Shown here: piece by piece, positions 37,211 to 48,906 of the stretch | Position numbering within the stretch: the first letter of the stretch is position 1 | How the letters are laid out: each line of letters starts with the position of its first letter | NCBI GenBank assembly: GCA_030765055.1 | Contig: CM060947.1 | Span: 48,109,547-48,173,546 of the forward strand | DNA: 64,000 bases | Reading direction: 5' to 3' | Source of the DNA: Mantis religiosa | Taxonomy: Eukaryota > Arthropoda > Insecta > Mantodea > Mantidae | Translations under genes and position numbers: made by a program | Notes under the pieces: model-generated | The model's database searches: none | What the model was told of the DNA's origin: nothing | The model's input: the letters and a program-made list of their open reading frames with translations, nothing else

Positions 37211-38177
37211 CCTTAGGCTCCTTTGCTCGCCACCGTTAAGTTGTCGTCGGTGTGGTTGCTGTGTTTAGCGTCACTGTCTATATTGCGATGTGAGGCACGG
37301 AGGCAGTAGTACTGCGTAGTCGAATTGGATATATTTATCGTCTTTCCTATACATTACTCGTTGTGCTAACTCTCACTGGAGAGATTGTTAAATATTGTAC
37401 TTTGTCTCTGAACATGGCGCCGAATACGCGTCCGTCTCACGTAGAACTCAGAACCGAAGTGCTCTTACTATCAAAACCTACTTTCCGCCATCACTTTGAA
37501 TTACCCCCACTCTAGGTATTTCTCGGAGTTTGCAACATCACATTAACAAATATCAATTTTTCATTGGCTGGTACCTATGCCCACTTGAGATCAGTGTTCA
37601 GAATTTCCAGTTTCGGACCTAACATCAGAGACGCTTTCTCTAACGGTCCGCATGCAAAAATGCATGCAGAAGCATGCGTTCTGAGCAAGGGTCAAAATCT
37701 TGAAGCCTGTTGTCAGAATCACGCATGGGATTTTAACAATGGGTTGGTTCCCGACTGGGTGGCACCAAATTTGTCTTGAGGGCAAAACGGACAATAGAGT
37801 AGGGTTGTTTGTTTACAGGGATTGCAAAGGGAGTTTTCTGACCTTCGTAGAATGGCCTTGTCACTGTGGCGGTCTCCGGAGTATATGCTAGCATTCTGGC
37901 ATAAGTCTATTTTGGTACACGTTATTTATTTATTTATATTTATTTGTTTGTTTGTGTCAATTTCTTTCTGATATCAGGTTATATGTCGCCTCAGTGTTCC
38001 TAGGTGACAGGGGCTGCACGGGAGCCACGAACGAAACCACTGCGATACCCCGGCGCCCTTATTTAGTATTATTAAACAGCGTATAATAAAATACTGGTCT
38101 AATTGCATAAGGCGTTTAGTTTTGGTTAATTTTATCTACAGCTCTTTGATATAGTTCTCAGTTCCTTTTATACAATG
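37211..38177. other. Unassigned sequence with moderate GC
   Basis: Contains short palindromic GCATGC repeats near 37650-37675 and a TTTATT-rich run at 37925-37955. Nothing identified. Confidence 0.4.
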
Positions 38178-38770
38178 CGGGATGGCTCAGGCGGTTTCGT
38201 CCATGGCCCGCATTCGGGAGGCCGGGGTTCGATTCTCGTGACCGACCTACCTGACCCATGGGTTTTTAGAAGGTTTTCTCGGGTCGTTAGGTGAATGTTG
38301 GGTAGGTTAATTACATCCCCCGAATTTCCTGTCCCTCCATTTCATCTCCATTATCATTTCATATCATCTCTCATCTGGTGGTCTCTTTCAGGTTAGAAGT
38401 GTCGGCGGGTGTCTCGGCGGTGCATGGCAGGATGATATGCTCTGAGGAAAACTACTTCCTCCTCCGGTAGGTCGGTTGCCGGTCTCCGCTCCTCTACTGG
38501 GACCATTTCGTGACCGCCAGCCAGGGACCTTTGGGGCTCAACTGCTGGGCTCGTTGCCGTCCCGCTGTAGGGGAGCGAGTTCATCGCCCTGGTCTGTCGG
38601 GGGAAGTCTCTATCCAAGTAAACTGTAGGGACCCTGCTCTCTGTACTGCCGTGGCTCTTTGGGTCGGCCACGCTCTGTCTCCTTCGCTTCATCCTTCCTC
38701 CGAAGGCCCAGAATAGTGGCCTGCGTACCGAATCCCCTCCGTCATGAAATCCTAATACTCAGTACCCTTA
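38178..38770 (+). mobile_element. SINE-like family B, uninterrupted copy
   Basis: Best reference for family B, about 590 bp: head GCGGGATGGCTCAGGCGG, B box GGGTTCGATTCTCG, CGACCTACCTGACCCATGGG, body, TGGGACCATTTCGTGACCGC, CCGTCCCGCTGTAGG, ending near CCGAATCCCCTCCGTC. No internal family C, which shows that C is a separate element. Antisense reading frames rich in Arg come from this repeat. Confidence 0.88.
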
Positions 38771-39045
38771 TCGACTGTTATAACGGAATGTTGGAACACG
38801 TTAAACACCCATAAATAAATAACTAAAGCATATCATCTTTATTGCGGTTTCATACGCAACGAAATTCTTAATAGTAGCAAGCTACCGTGGAGTATGTCGG
38901 TATGTTTACAAACAGCTACAGCACGCGACATGGTGTGCCACCTACCTGCGAATTTCCATAGTGTGAGGTACGCGGCGTTGCTCCTGTAACTGCTTAACCC
39001 ACACTCATTCTGATCCGTTTTATGCGGCTATTTTGGCGATAAAAG

Positions 39046-39046
<1 letters not shown>

Positions 39047-39125
<79 letters not shown>
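39047..39125. repeat. (TG)n microsatellite
   Basis: About 39 units. Confidence 0.99.
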
Positions 39126-39126
<1 letters not shown>

Positions 39127-39256
39127 ACATAGAAGCTGAGCAACTACTTCTATATATTCGTTCGGTGTCGTTTCGAAAAATCCTGTATATAAATCAGTGT
39201 TTCTTTGTCATAAGCCCAATAAGAAAGAAAGAATCACACACACTTAAACATGTATA

Positions 39257-39418
39257 GATAATAGAAATTAATTGTTCTTTCACACTGACCGTGTGTAGGC
39301 TAAAGTATAAATAGATAGAGTCAGGCTGAAAAATTCGATGCCATAGCCGGGATCAGAAGATCCGTGGTTCAAATCTCGGCTATGGCATTGAATTTTTCAG
39401 TCTGACTCTATCTTTCCA
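39257..39418. repeat. Family E hairpin: two inverted half-units
   Basis: The left arm (about 39318-39354, AGTCAGGCTGAAAAATTCGA) and the right arm (about 39370-39413, TTGAATTTTTCAGTCTGACT) are inverted copies meeting near the tRNA-like B box. The upstream CACACTGACCGTGTGTAG marks family E. Confidence 0.75.
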
Positions 39419-40565
39419 TGTATAAATAAATCTGTAAATCTTTGCCTTCAGCCCAGAAAACAAACATAAAACAGAGAACATTAGTCACAGAAAGATATGT
39501 GTCACAATAGCAGGTACTCGTATGCATTTCCAGGAACTAAAGCCAGGACAGAAGAAAGTAATGCTGAACTATTACTGGGTAATATAGATAGGGAGTTGTC
39601 GATGTAACCGATCAAACTGGCTAAGAGTTGAGTTTTTATTTATAAATGTCTTTAACTGCTGTTTTGCTTAGTATCCCATTCAATTTTTGGTTTGAAAGAT
39701 TACATAATTTTGTTCAGAGCTTTATATAAGGCTTTAGGTTCTTTTGAATGGTGCAAAGCTAAGATTCGGCACCACCGATTTTACTTCTCTTCCGAAAGAA
39801 ACATACTAAGGTCTTTTATACCCGGGAACAAAAGTCAGTCGCCCTTGGCTAGCTTTGAACTTGAGAACCAGAGACTAGTAGGTATGTTGTCATAGTCCAC
39901 TCCTATGCTTACATGTTGCACATTTTAGTACGTTTTAGCCATTTTTTTACTCTTATAATTTCTTAACTACAACCTAAATTTATATAAAAGTCAATAAATA
40001 TACAGATTTCATAAGCTATTTGTCATATCGATTTTATTACTCTTATAGAAAATACGAACGTCTCATGTGTTTCAAATGTTTATATCTTCGTAAAATTGAA
40101 GATGGCTGCCTGCATCGAAAGTATTTAATCAAAATAATACAATTTCACCATCATATAGGAAGTTAGAAAGTATGATGTCCTAATTTGTTTTGAAACTTTA
40201 ACCTTGTATACATGTAACTCGTAAAGAAACATTTCTTACGTAAAAGTGGCTTTATTTCTTACGACCGTGCGAGAAGTGAACCTTTCAACACCGGGTGTAT
40301 GTGGAGTAAGCATGTGTGTACAATTACTGAAGCCGGTTCGGAAGGCAACTGCATAATTTTTTCCATTTTGAAATATTTAGCTTAGCATACTTCTGTATCT
40401 CACGGGAAAACAAAAATTTCCACTAAATCATGAAGAATGGATGTGGGCGAAGGTGTAAGCTACCCAAATTCACTTTTTAATGAGGACTCCTTTCATACGA
40501 AATTCATATTACGCATGCGCAGAAATAACTGCTAAACCATGCACAGGAACTGAGATTGCTAGAAT
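39419..40565. other. Unassigned intergenic sequence
   Basis: No gene or repeat recognised. Confidence 0.45.
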
Positions 40566-41205
40566 TGCTAGGTTTTGTATTGCTCCTGCTAGGATTAGGA
40601 TTTCACTACGGGGGGGGGGGGGGGGATTCGGCATGTAGGCCTCCACGCTGGGCCCATTGTCCCTGTGCTCCCAAGGGGGACAGCCCGGGAGGAAGGATGA
40701 GGCGAGAGGAGACAGAGGGTGGCCGACCCAAGGAGCCACGAGAGTAAAGAGGGCAGGGACCCTACATTTTACTTAAATAGAGACTTACTCTGACAGGCCA
40801 GGACAACGGACACGCTCCCCTACAGCGGGACGGCAACGAGCCCAGCAGCCGAGCCCTAAGGGCCCCTGCCTGGCGGTCCCGAAATGGTCCCAGTAGAGGA
40901 GCAGAGACCGCAACCGACCTACCGGAGGAGGAAATAGTATTCCTCAGAGTATATCATCCTGCCATGCACCGCCGAGACTCCCGCCGACACTTCTACCCTG
41001 AAAGAGACCACCAGATGAGAGATGATGTTAAATGATAATGGAGATGGAATGAAGGGACAGAAAATTCGGGGAATGTAATTGACCTCCCCAGCATTCGCCT
41101 AGCGACCCGGGAAAACTACCGAAAAAACCCATGGGTCAGTAGGTGTCACGAGAATTGAACCCTGGCCACAGACGAAACCACCTGAGCCATGCCGCTCAGT
41201 ATTGA
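40566..41205 (-). mobile_element. SINE-like family B
   Basis: Reverse copy: the 3' end near 40590 is followed by a 14-nt G run, CCCAAGGGGGACAGCC, and the body. The head complement ends with AATTGAACCCTGGCC and CCTGAGCCATGCCG at about 41200. Uninterrupted. Confidence 0.87.
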
Positions 41206-41699
41206 TCCTGTTAACTCTAGAATGTAAACACGTTGCTGCTGATTTAGGGACCCAAGCCTCAAAGGGCAACTCAGAATATAGATCTTGTAGAAATATTTTC
41301 GTAGCATTGGTTGTTTCTAAAATATTCGTTGTTAATATTTAAGTATCTGTGAACTCTTGAGAAATGATTTACTCTTCAATTTTGCATGAAGTTATGACAA
41401 GAAAGTAACATGTTCTGTATACGGATAAATATTCTTTCCATATCTTGAAAGTAACTAAGTAGTGATTTAAAATAATTTCTAAGCAAAAGATCTTAACGTG
41501 ATGGAAGTAATATAATTTACAAACGAGTGGGATAGTATACAAATTATCCTTGTAAATTTGTAATGGATATTGAAATTCATGCACTGTTGAATTATGTACA
41601 CACTACGCAGGTACTACGTGACAAAGCGAGAAGGCGTATCGGAAAATAATCGCAACACAGAAATGTTTACCTCAGCTTACCGCACATACTCGGTGAGTC

Positions 41700-42070
41700 C
41701 AGTGTATGTATTATGACTTTGTGGGTTCGTGAAATTAAAAAATCCAGGTTGCAAACACCAAAAATTGATCTTTATTTCCGTAAAAACACTCTTTGTCAAA
41801 CTTTAGTCACTGAATTGCGTCACATACACAATACGACTTTCAAGGTCAACGACCACAACACAGCTCACACAGCTGTTCACGCACGCGAGTTCAATTGACG
41901 ACTGAGTGACTCTGGCGGGCGGCGGCTGCCTTTTTATAGATTACTCACTATCCTGAATGTTCTCAAGCAATCAAGACGGCGATAAAAGCAAGAACTCTCT
42001 AGAAACCAGTCTCCTTCCCCCCACAGTTTCGGCGAGCTTTTATCACCGCACTACACCGCCCGTCTCTTTG
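41700..42070. repeat. Diverged LTR-like repeat, copy 2, upstream of DH31
   Basis: Matching blocks: TTTGTGGGTTCGTGAAATTA, TGCGTCACATACACAATACG, CTTTCAAGGTCAACGACC, CACAGCTCACACAGCTG. Downstream are a TATA-like TTTTTATAG (41930) and a GC-rich stretch. It ends about 370 bp before the DH31 start exon's acceptor. Confidence 0.45.
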
Positions 42071-42420
42071 AACTCGTGGCCCGCGCCGCCTCGAATCAAC
42101 AATGCGTTTGCGACAGTATACTCTGTTCAGATGTAATCATGTCTTCTGGAGAGCAGTGTGTCATAAATTGGCAGGCGAAAGAAATCATATATAGACACAC
42201 GCAGCTTCCAAAAACTCTATTTGTGTTTCGTAACTTACTGTACGTCAACGTTCTAATATTTCACTCTTCTAATCGACCAGATAAGACCCGATAAGGGACA
42301 ATCACAGAGCTGGTCACCTGAAAGTCAATACGTCTCAACGGTCTATCGAGTAATCTGTAAATGTGTGTAAATGGCTGAAACCTCTAACTTACAGTCCTTC
42401 TAGTGTATACTGATATATTT
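42071..42420. other. Sequence directly upstream of the DH31 start exon
   Basis: No clear promoter or donor site was pinned down. An untranslated exon, if close, could lie here or further upstream. Confidence 0.3.
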
Positions 42421-42459
42421 ATGTGATTGTTGTGTTGCAGGAGCGCCACTTCCTCCAGC
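42421..42459 (+). other. Splice acceptor and 5' leader in front of the DH31 start codon
   Basis: A TG-rich tract ends in TTGCAG at 42440, the same hexamer as the second coding exon's acceptor at 54276. It is followed by 19 nt of untranslated leader and the ATG. This implies a spliced 5' untranslated exon upstream. If the first exon instead starts nearby, the AG would be fortuitous. Confidence 0.5.
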
Positions 42460-42557
42460 ATGAGCTATAACAACATCTTGCTGGCAACAGCGCTACTTAT
42501 CGGGGCTATCCTCATGCTGAGCGTGACCCACGCCGCAGAAAGCGTTCCTATATCTAG
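42460..42557 (+). CDS. Dh31: DH31 (calcitonin-like diuretic hormone) precursor, first coding exon: start codon and signal peptide
   Basis: This exon encodes the N-terminus of a secreted precursor: 32 full codons plus two bases (phase 2) before a GTGAGT donor at 42558. The ATG at 42460 follows a 19-nt stretch after a good acceptor (pyrimidine/G-rich tract ending in TTGCAG at 42440). The ATG therefore lies just inside a second exon, and an untranslated first exon should lie upstream; I could not place it. Residues 6-22 are strongly hydrophobic (ILLATALLIGAILMLSV) and are followed by a T-H-A/A signal-peptidase-like site near residue 25, as in a neuropeptide precursor. Joining to the exon at 54277 keeps the frame and makes a serine codon across the junction. 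The DH31 identity rests on the next exon; this one alone only shows a signal peptide. DH31 is a brain and gut hormone that stimulates Malpighian tubule secretion through a calcitonin-type receptor. Confidence 0.72.
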
Positions 42558-42636
42558 GTGAGTGATCCTTCACGAATCACTTCAAAATCAATGTACAGTC
42601 CTTAAATTTACTATCACGTAAAACTGTGTCTAGGCT

Positions 42637-42861
42637 GCCCGACTCGGTAGCGTGTAGAGTGTCTGCCTCACGTTCAAGAGATCATGAGTTCGAATCTCGG
42701 TCAGGGTGAGTTACCTGGATAAGGTTTCTTCTTATCCTGATAGACGAATGTCGGGTAACTCTAAGCCCCATGGACTGGGTTCATTTGAGCATCATTTCGC
42801 CCATTACATTCATCGTCCTATATGACTTAACGTTGAAGGACGTAAAATTACAAAAAAAAAA
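42637..42861 (+). mobile_element. SINE family A, full-length copy (reference copy for the family)
   Basis: About 225 bp. It has a tRNA-like head with an A-box-like TAGCG...GTGT region and a B box GAGTTCGAATCTCGG, then a body with GTGAGTTACCTGGATAAGG, a TCATTTGAGCATCATTTC segment, CATTCATCGTCC and TTGAAGGACGTAAAATTAC, ending in oligo-A. It is flanked by the 11-bp target-site duplication GTGTCTAGGCT at 42626-42636 and 42862-42872. It lies about 80 bp inside the DH31 intron, same strand. The head is loosely tRNA-Val-like, which I infer only by eye. Pol III transcription with LINE-mediated insertion is the expected mode. Confidence 0.9.
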
Positions 42862-42934
42862 GTGTCTAGGCTTGGCTCGGGCAGAACTGACATTAGGCTG
42901 AATGAACTGGTGGCCAGTTAAATAAATAAATAAA

Positions 42935-43647
<713 letters not shown>

Positions 43648-45260
43648 GAGTAAAAGAAGGAGATGGTCTTTCTCCATTAATGTTTAATTATGCTCTTGAA
43701 AAAATATGGTGTTGGGTGACAGTTGGTTCCATTGTGCGCAAGGGAGTTGGTGGCACTGTTTTTAGAAAAGGACAGTTGAGAATCGTTGTGAATCAGCAAT
43801 AAGCATGTTCGTGGCAGCTGCAATTAATTTATTGTAATTCGTTTTAGTGTTAAAACTATTAACAGATTTAGTCAACATTCTTTATATGTGACATATTTAA
43901 ATTGTGTAATAGATGTATAAGTGTGAAAGTGTACTAGCTATGAGAAAAGTAAATTAAAAACGTCACGATAAGCGCCAAGCAACCATTCTCCTGACAATTC
44001 ACTGATTCTTCTTCATACAATCGATATAGGTCGAGAGCTTTGATTTGACAGCCACAACTCTCGCCATGAGGGAACAAATGGCGTAAAATTAATAAACCAA
44101 TCACATCATGGAGAGGAGAATTAAACATAAATTGCTTAGCGTATACAGATGATTTAGCAATCTTAACCCGTGATATCATAGCAGTTTAAAACAAATTGAA
44201 TTATTAAAAGAAACTGCAGAAAACTCTGGTCTTCAGATATCTTTCGGAAAGTATATATAATTTCGTACAATAAACAAGCACCAAAATACATGGAAACCAA
44301 ACATGGAAAAATTAAACGAGTTTCACAATTTAAATATCTTGGGGAAATAATTCAGTAAAATGGAATCGAAAGTAAAGCAAACAAAAGCAGGTGACAAAAC
44401 AATAGGAACAGTGTATTGGCTTACTCAGGTCATATATAATAAAAATACATATCTATAGATACAAAATTAAAATAATATAACACTGTAATTAAACCAGATG
44501 TCTCTGTGGAGCAGAAAATTTAATGCTAAACAGAAAAACAGATATCAAAAATACGAAAAGAGAGGAACGTAATTTTTTGTGTGTAATTTACGTCCTTTAA
44601 CTTTTCAAGTTATATAGGACAATAAATGAAATGGGTGTAATGATGCTCAAATGGGCCCAGGTTCCATGGAGTTTAGAGTTACCCGACATTCGTCTTTAAG
44701 GACAAGGGAAACCCCGGGGAAGTCTTATCCGCGCAAGCAACTCACCCTGACTGAGATTCGAACTCGGGACCTCTAGAACGTGAGGCAGACATACTAACGA
44801 GGCGGGCAAACATAAAATTATTAGAAAAAATTTAGGTCCACAAATCGTAGGTTTAGAATATTTACAAGAAGTAAGGAAATAGAAAATACAGACATCCATA
44901 GTGATATTAGGAAAGAACATATTAAACGCTTAACTTCAAATAGGCTCACAAACCAATCTATGGACTTTACGAAAATAGAAGTAAAGCTAAAGCAGACACA
45001 ATGAAATAGATTGGTGAAGAAAAAGCGATTTAAAATTGGCAGAAGTCATTCAAGACGATATCCTAGACCAGAACGTTTCTAGAATGAAGGCGCATAACTA
45101 GCAAGTTCAAGTGGACAAACCGAAGAAAAATACTGAAACAACGTGTACAGAGGAGAGAAAGAAAGCCCACAGCCAAAGAATGAGAGAACTTTGCATTCAT
45201 AGAAGAGTTAAGAAACGTCTCTGAGTACTTTGCGTAGTTCTACGTGGGATCATTAGCAAG
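43648..45260 (+). pseudogene. LINE reverse-transcriptase remnant, decayed and interrupted
   Basis: Begins right after the (ATT)n tract with VKEGDGLSPLMFNYALEKI, an RT motif. About 400 bp of unrelated sequence follows, then NCLAYTDDLAIL at 44135-44170: the catalytic Y-x-D-D box with Thr in the x position. Next are IELLKETAENSGLQISFGK, IKRVSQFKYLGEIIQ and TDIKNTKREERN. SINE A interrupts at 44577. The frame resumes KIIRKNLGPQIVGLEYLQEV and ends with RREKAHSQRMREL. Numerous stops. Lies in the DH31 intron, sense strand. Confidence 0.8.
44577..44808 (-). mobile_element. SINE family A inserted in a LINE remnant
   Basis: Full outline on the minus strand, ending GCCCGCCTCG near 44808. It splits LINE coding sequence: R-E-E-R-N just before it and K-I-I-R-K-N-L-G just after. 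An imperfect AAC-R-TAA-rich duplication flanks it. Confidence 0.85.
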
Positions 45261-45559
45261 AGAAATGAAAAAAATAAAAATAAAATAACAATAGTTTGTA
45301 CTATAGAAATAGTAGATTAATTATTATAGATATACAAAATTAGAAACATAAAGTAAAAACTAAAGCTCTGATGCGTAAAATCATATGAGCTTTTCTACCC
45401 ACTCTTATACGAAATATTATTTATTATTTTTTTCTTTTTATGTTTGTCGGGATTATAATAGAAATAGGAGAATACAGTAGACTTAAGCAATAGTCATCTT
45501 TCAAGATGGCCTTGATACTTCATTCTCTTTGCATGATCAGCACTAAGAAAAAGGAACAT

Positions 45560-46045
45560 CGACCTTCCATTTGAGTATTATACCAAATTATTGAAAAATG
45601 CAAACCAATAATAAGGGATATATCGGAAATGGCTCATTCCACACACAAATTATATTTGACATTAGATATATGCTCAAAATATACATTTAGTTGACATGAA
45701 AATATCTTAAAGATATAGTATTTAAATCAAAACCAAAAGAGTCATTTTTTTTTTTTAAATAAACCGCTTCAGAAAATTTTCCACGAAACGTGTAGTTTGG
45801 AATGGAGGATATTTTTTTAAATTCTTCGTCTCGCATCTATTGAAGATGTTGGGCTTAAATTCCAAATTTTGTATATAACCGACTTTTCATTTTTTAGTTA
45901 TGCTGTTTACATACACACTGAAGGACCTTTTCCTAAAACTTCTTTTGGGGAGTATTCGGGGAATCTTAAAACGTATTTTCGAGAAATTCCGATGTCGAAT
46001 TTTCAGGTGGAATGCAACATATCCCCTGCTTATTGTACGTGGAAG
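45560..46045 (+). repeat. AT-rich dispersed repeat family G, longest copy
   Basis: Aligns in order with 61930-62400: TTTCATTTTTTAGTTATGCT followed by GTTTACATACACAC, and AATCTTAAAACGTATTTTCG with TCAGGTGGAATGCAAC. No coding signal. Very diverged. Confidence 0.5.
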
Positions 46046-46131
46046 AGAAAATGTAAAGAAATTCAGTGCGTAGGCTTCGGTGGCCGGTGTCCATTGTACA
46101 CAGTTGCTGCGGAGCTTTCAAGGAAGAAGTC

Positions 46132-46166
46132 CTGAAGAAGCCCTACATAGTTGGGACGAAACGTCG
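46132..46166 (+). ncRNA. Degenerate hammerhead-like core
   Basis: CTGAAGA (46132-46138), a CCC/GGG stem around TACATAGTT, then ACGAAACGTCG. The U-to-A change in CTGATGA is seen in some Penelope-like copies. Probably a decayed element end; no coding region beside it was recognised. Confidence 0.4.
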
Positions 46167-47857
46167 ACCAGAGGTACAACCAAGACGCAGTCCTATCCGA
46201 AAGACCTAGTTACAGTGTAAAGAAATTACCGTGAACAATATGGACATTAAATCCAAAGAAACTTTTTAAAATGCCATTATATTTGATTTTTAAAAAATGA
46301 GATGTAGATACGTGAAAAAAATCAAGACATTAAAAATACAGTGACTTTTTTCTCTTATACTCTGAAAATTTTGAACGTGTGCTTGAACGAACTTCTAATA
46401 TGTAGATCGATAGAGGAAGCAATGAACCTGTACCCCTCGGTTACCGCAGCCACCCTACTGCTGCACATTAACCTGAAGGTTATATTTGAATTGAAAATAG
46501 ATTTAAACTTTTCTATTCTTTACATATGCGACCTTTAAAAGATCCTAAAGCGCATTTTATTAATTACATCGCTGTCTTCCTCACTTTATGCAATATATAG
46601 AATTTGTGTTTCAAAACATTTGCTGCAATTTCGTCACACCATTCTGAATTTCATGTGAATTTTTAAAACCATTTTTTGTTCACTGTGTGAAAAACAGAAT
46701 AAACTATTAATGTTTCAAAAACGTATTGTGCAGTAAATAAATCCAATAAAATTAATTTATATATGATGTTGTGTATATTTATTCATTTATTTGTTTAGCA
46801 ACACAGTACGAAGAATGAAAAGAACCAAGCCCTTGGAATCAGTGTTAGAACGAGTGTGATGTAGCTGATGTAATAGAATTACTCATAGGAGCAATATCTA
46901 ATAAGCTATTAGATAAGTCTAAAACTCAGTTTTAGTTATAGTAGAAATAAAAAAGTATTTGTTCTTTTAATAAAAATTCATATCGTTACATTAGTTTCGC
47001 CTAAATTTGGTACACGTTAGAAATGCCATAAGGGTGGTACAGCAAAGCAATCTTTTTTGTAGAGGTCTTGAAATATCTTCAGAACACAAGATAGAGGCTT
47101 TTTAGCCTATTCCCTTAATAATTTTTTAAATAAAAACACAAACAATTGTTGTCTTCAATGTCTTCAATAAAGATAATACAAAAAGTTCCCGTGACGGGAA
47201 AATGAATGAAAAATCTTCCAAGACAAAACGCTTGATGGTTTTCATAACGTATTAATGTTACTTTATAACAAAATATTTAAAAGTCGTGTTAATATATTTA
47301 AAACAGTCATGCGTGTCATTGCTTTCTGTAAAGAACGTTCTACGAATTAAGTAATACTAAGAAGAACGTTAGCACCTGAGACACGAACCTCGGTCTGCTG
47401 TGTAACAAACTAGGACTGGACCTCTCTGTTGTCATAGTGACTAAAGTTTGTTTTAAAATAACCATTTAATATCTACTTTCATCCAGCAAATGTCCTTTCA
47501 TTTTCGATTTTCTTTTGGCTGTTTTGTAATTTTAGTTTATCGTGCATCTATTGCATTCCATGCGAAAGTTTCATATCAGAATCTCATTGGAAATACACCT
47601 TTTGAGGTCTCTAAATAAAAATAATTTACAGAAAGGCTGGTAGATGGTGTGACTCCGTGTACTTTTAAATAATTTCAGAAACGAAATATTGTGTAAATAA
47701 TGAGCTTGACCTTTAAGTTCCAATATCCTCTAAAGATACGGCACGAAGATCTTTATGGGCCTCCCTCCCCCAAACTAAACTTTTGTTCGCATACAAAATG
47801 GTTATTCATTTTTACTTTCTCTAGAAATAACTCTTATTTTATCATGTCATAACGAGT
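46167..47857. other. DH31 intron, unassigned AT-rich part
   Basis: No repeat family or exon recognised. Confidence 0.45.
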
Positions 47858-48080
47858 TTGCCCTCCTCGGTAGCGTAGATGGTAGCCTGTCCACCTAACA
47901 TTCAAGAGGTCCCGAGTTCGAATCTCGATCAGGGTGAGTTATCTGGATACGGTTCTTTCCTTTATCCTAAAAATGAATGTAAGGAAAATCTAAGCTCTTT
48001 GTACCCCGGGTTCATTTTAGTACCAATTCCTTCATCTTCCGATATATCAACGTTGGAAGAGGTAAATTGGAGAAAAACAA
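47858..48080 (+). mobile_element. SINE family A
   Basis: CTCCTCGGTAGCGTAGATGG head, B box GAGTTCGAATCTCGATCAGG, body, and the ATCAACGTTGGAAGAGG 3' block. Moderately diverged. Lies in the DH31 intron, sense strand. Confidence 0.87.
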
Positions 48081-48644
48081 ACGATTTTGGGTATAGATTG
48101 TGAATTCCTCTTTATCTGGAATTTTATACAATTATTAATGTTTATAACTAGCAAACTATTCCATAGAAAACGTAGATATGTGTCATTAAAAGACAAATTA
48201 TTTCAAATAATGTTGTGATATATTTGTTGTTATTGCTTTAAATAGTTAAATGTTATTTCCCCTAGCACCTAACTAAAGTAAATTTCGCCTAAAGATTGCA
48301 TAGTGAATGAAACCGTAAATATTAACTTTTAAAATCATTTTGAAAATGTCGCTTACGCTGCATTTCTGGTTGCATTTGGGATTTTCAGAGCCAATTAAAT
48401 CTGTGAGATGTTTAAAAGAGTTGACAGTGTTAAAACTTATATGTGCTCCCTATTTCTTTCGGAATACAATGAAAATTCGTTTCTTTTTAATGCTCCATTT
48501 ATACCCTGTCGATAATTACAATGGTCATGTCAGCGGCCCTTGCTTTGAAACATTGCATAAATGTTAGAAAATTTGCCTCTGATTTTCCTGAAATTAAACT
48601 TCGAAAAATATAATATATAAGTTACACATATGTTCAAGTTATTC

Positions 48645-48906
48645 TCGGGAAGCAAGGCAGCTGAAAAGAAGATTAGAAATCGACGTTTCGGGAGTGTGCA
48701 TCTCTCTCATCATCAGGGTTTTTATTAAATGTTATAACCACAAATTTATCATTGAATATAACACAAATATAAACAAAGACAAAGACTGTTTTCAATAAAT
48801 TAAATGCCAGGTCAGGAGATGGCACGAGTATAGAAAATTAACTGAGTCAAAGAAACGTAACTACTTAAAGATTTCTAATCGTCTTTTCACCTGGCTTGCT
48901 TCCCAA
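48645..48906. repeat. Foldback element with about 40-bp inverted arms
   Basis: The left arm 48645-48684 (GGGAAGCAAGGCAGCTGAAA, AAGATTAGAAAT) pairs with the right arm 48868-48906 (ATTTCTAATC, TTTTCACCTGGCTTGCTTCC), with a few mismatches. The 180-bp centre starts with the hammerhead-like core. This could be a non-autonomous Penelope-related terminal structure. Confidence 0.65.
48685..48716 (-). ncRNA. Hammerhead-like core inside an inverted repeat
   Basis: Minus strand: CCCTGATGATGAGAGAG, then CACTCCCGAAACGTCG. CTGATGA and CGAAAC are at the right spacing, but stem II pairs weakly (GAG/CTC). Penelope-like ends often show this CTGATGATG...CGAAACGTCG pattern. Confidence 0.45.

Noticed and set aside
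38393..38692. 99-codon Arg-rich antisense frame (similar ones at 12794, 19609, 32105)
   Set aside because: All lie in family B repeats at the same place in the repeat, with differing lesions.
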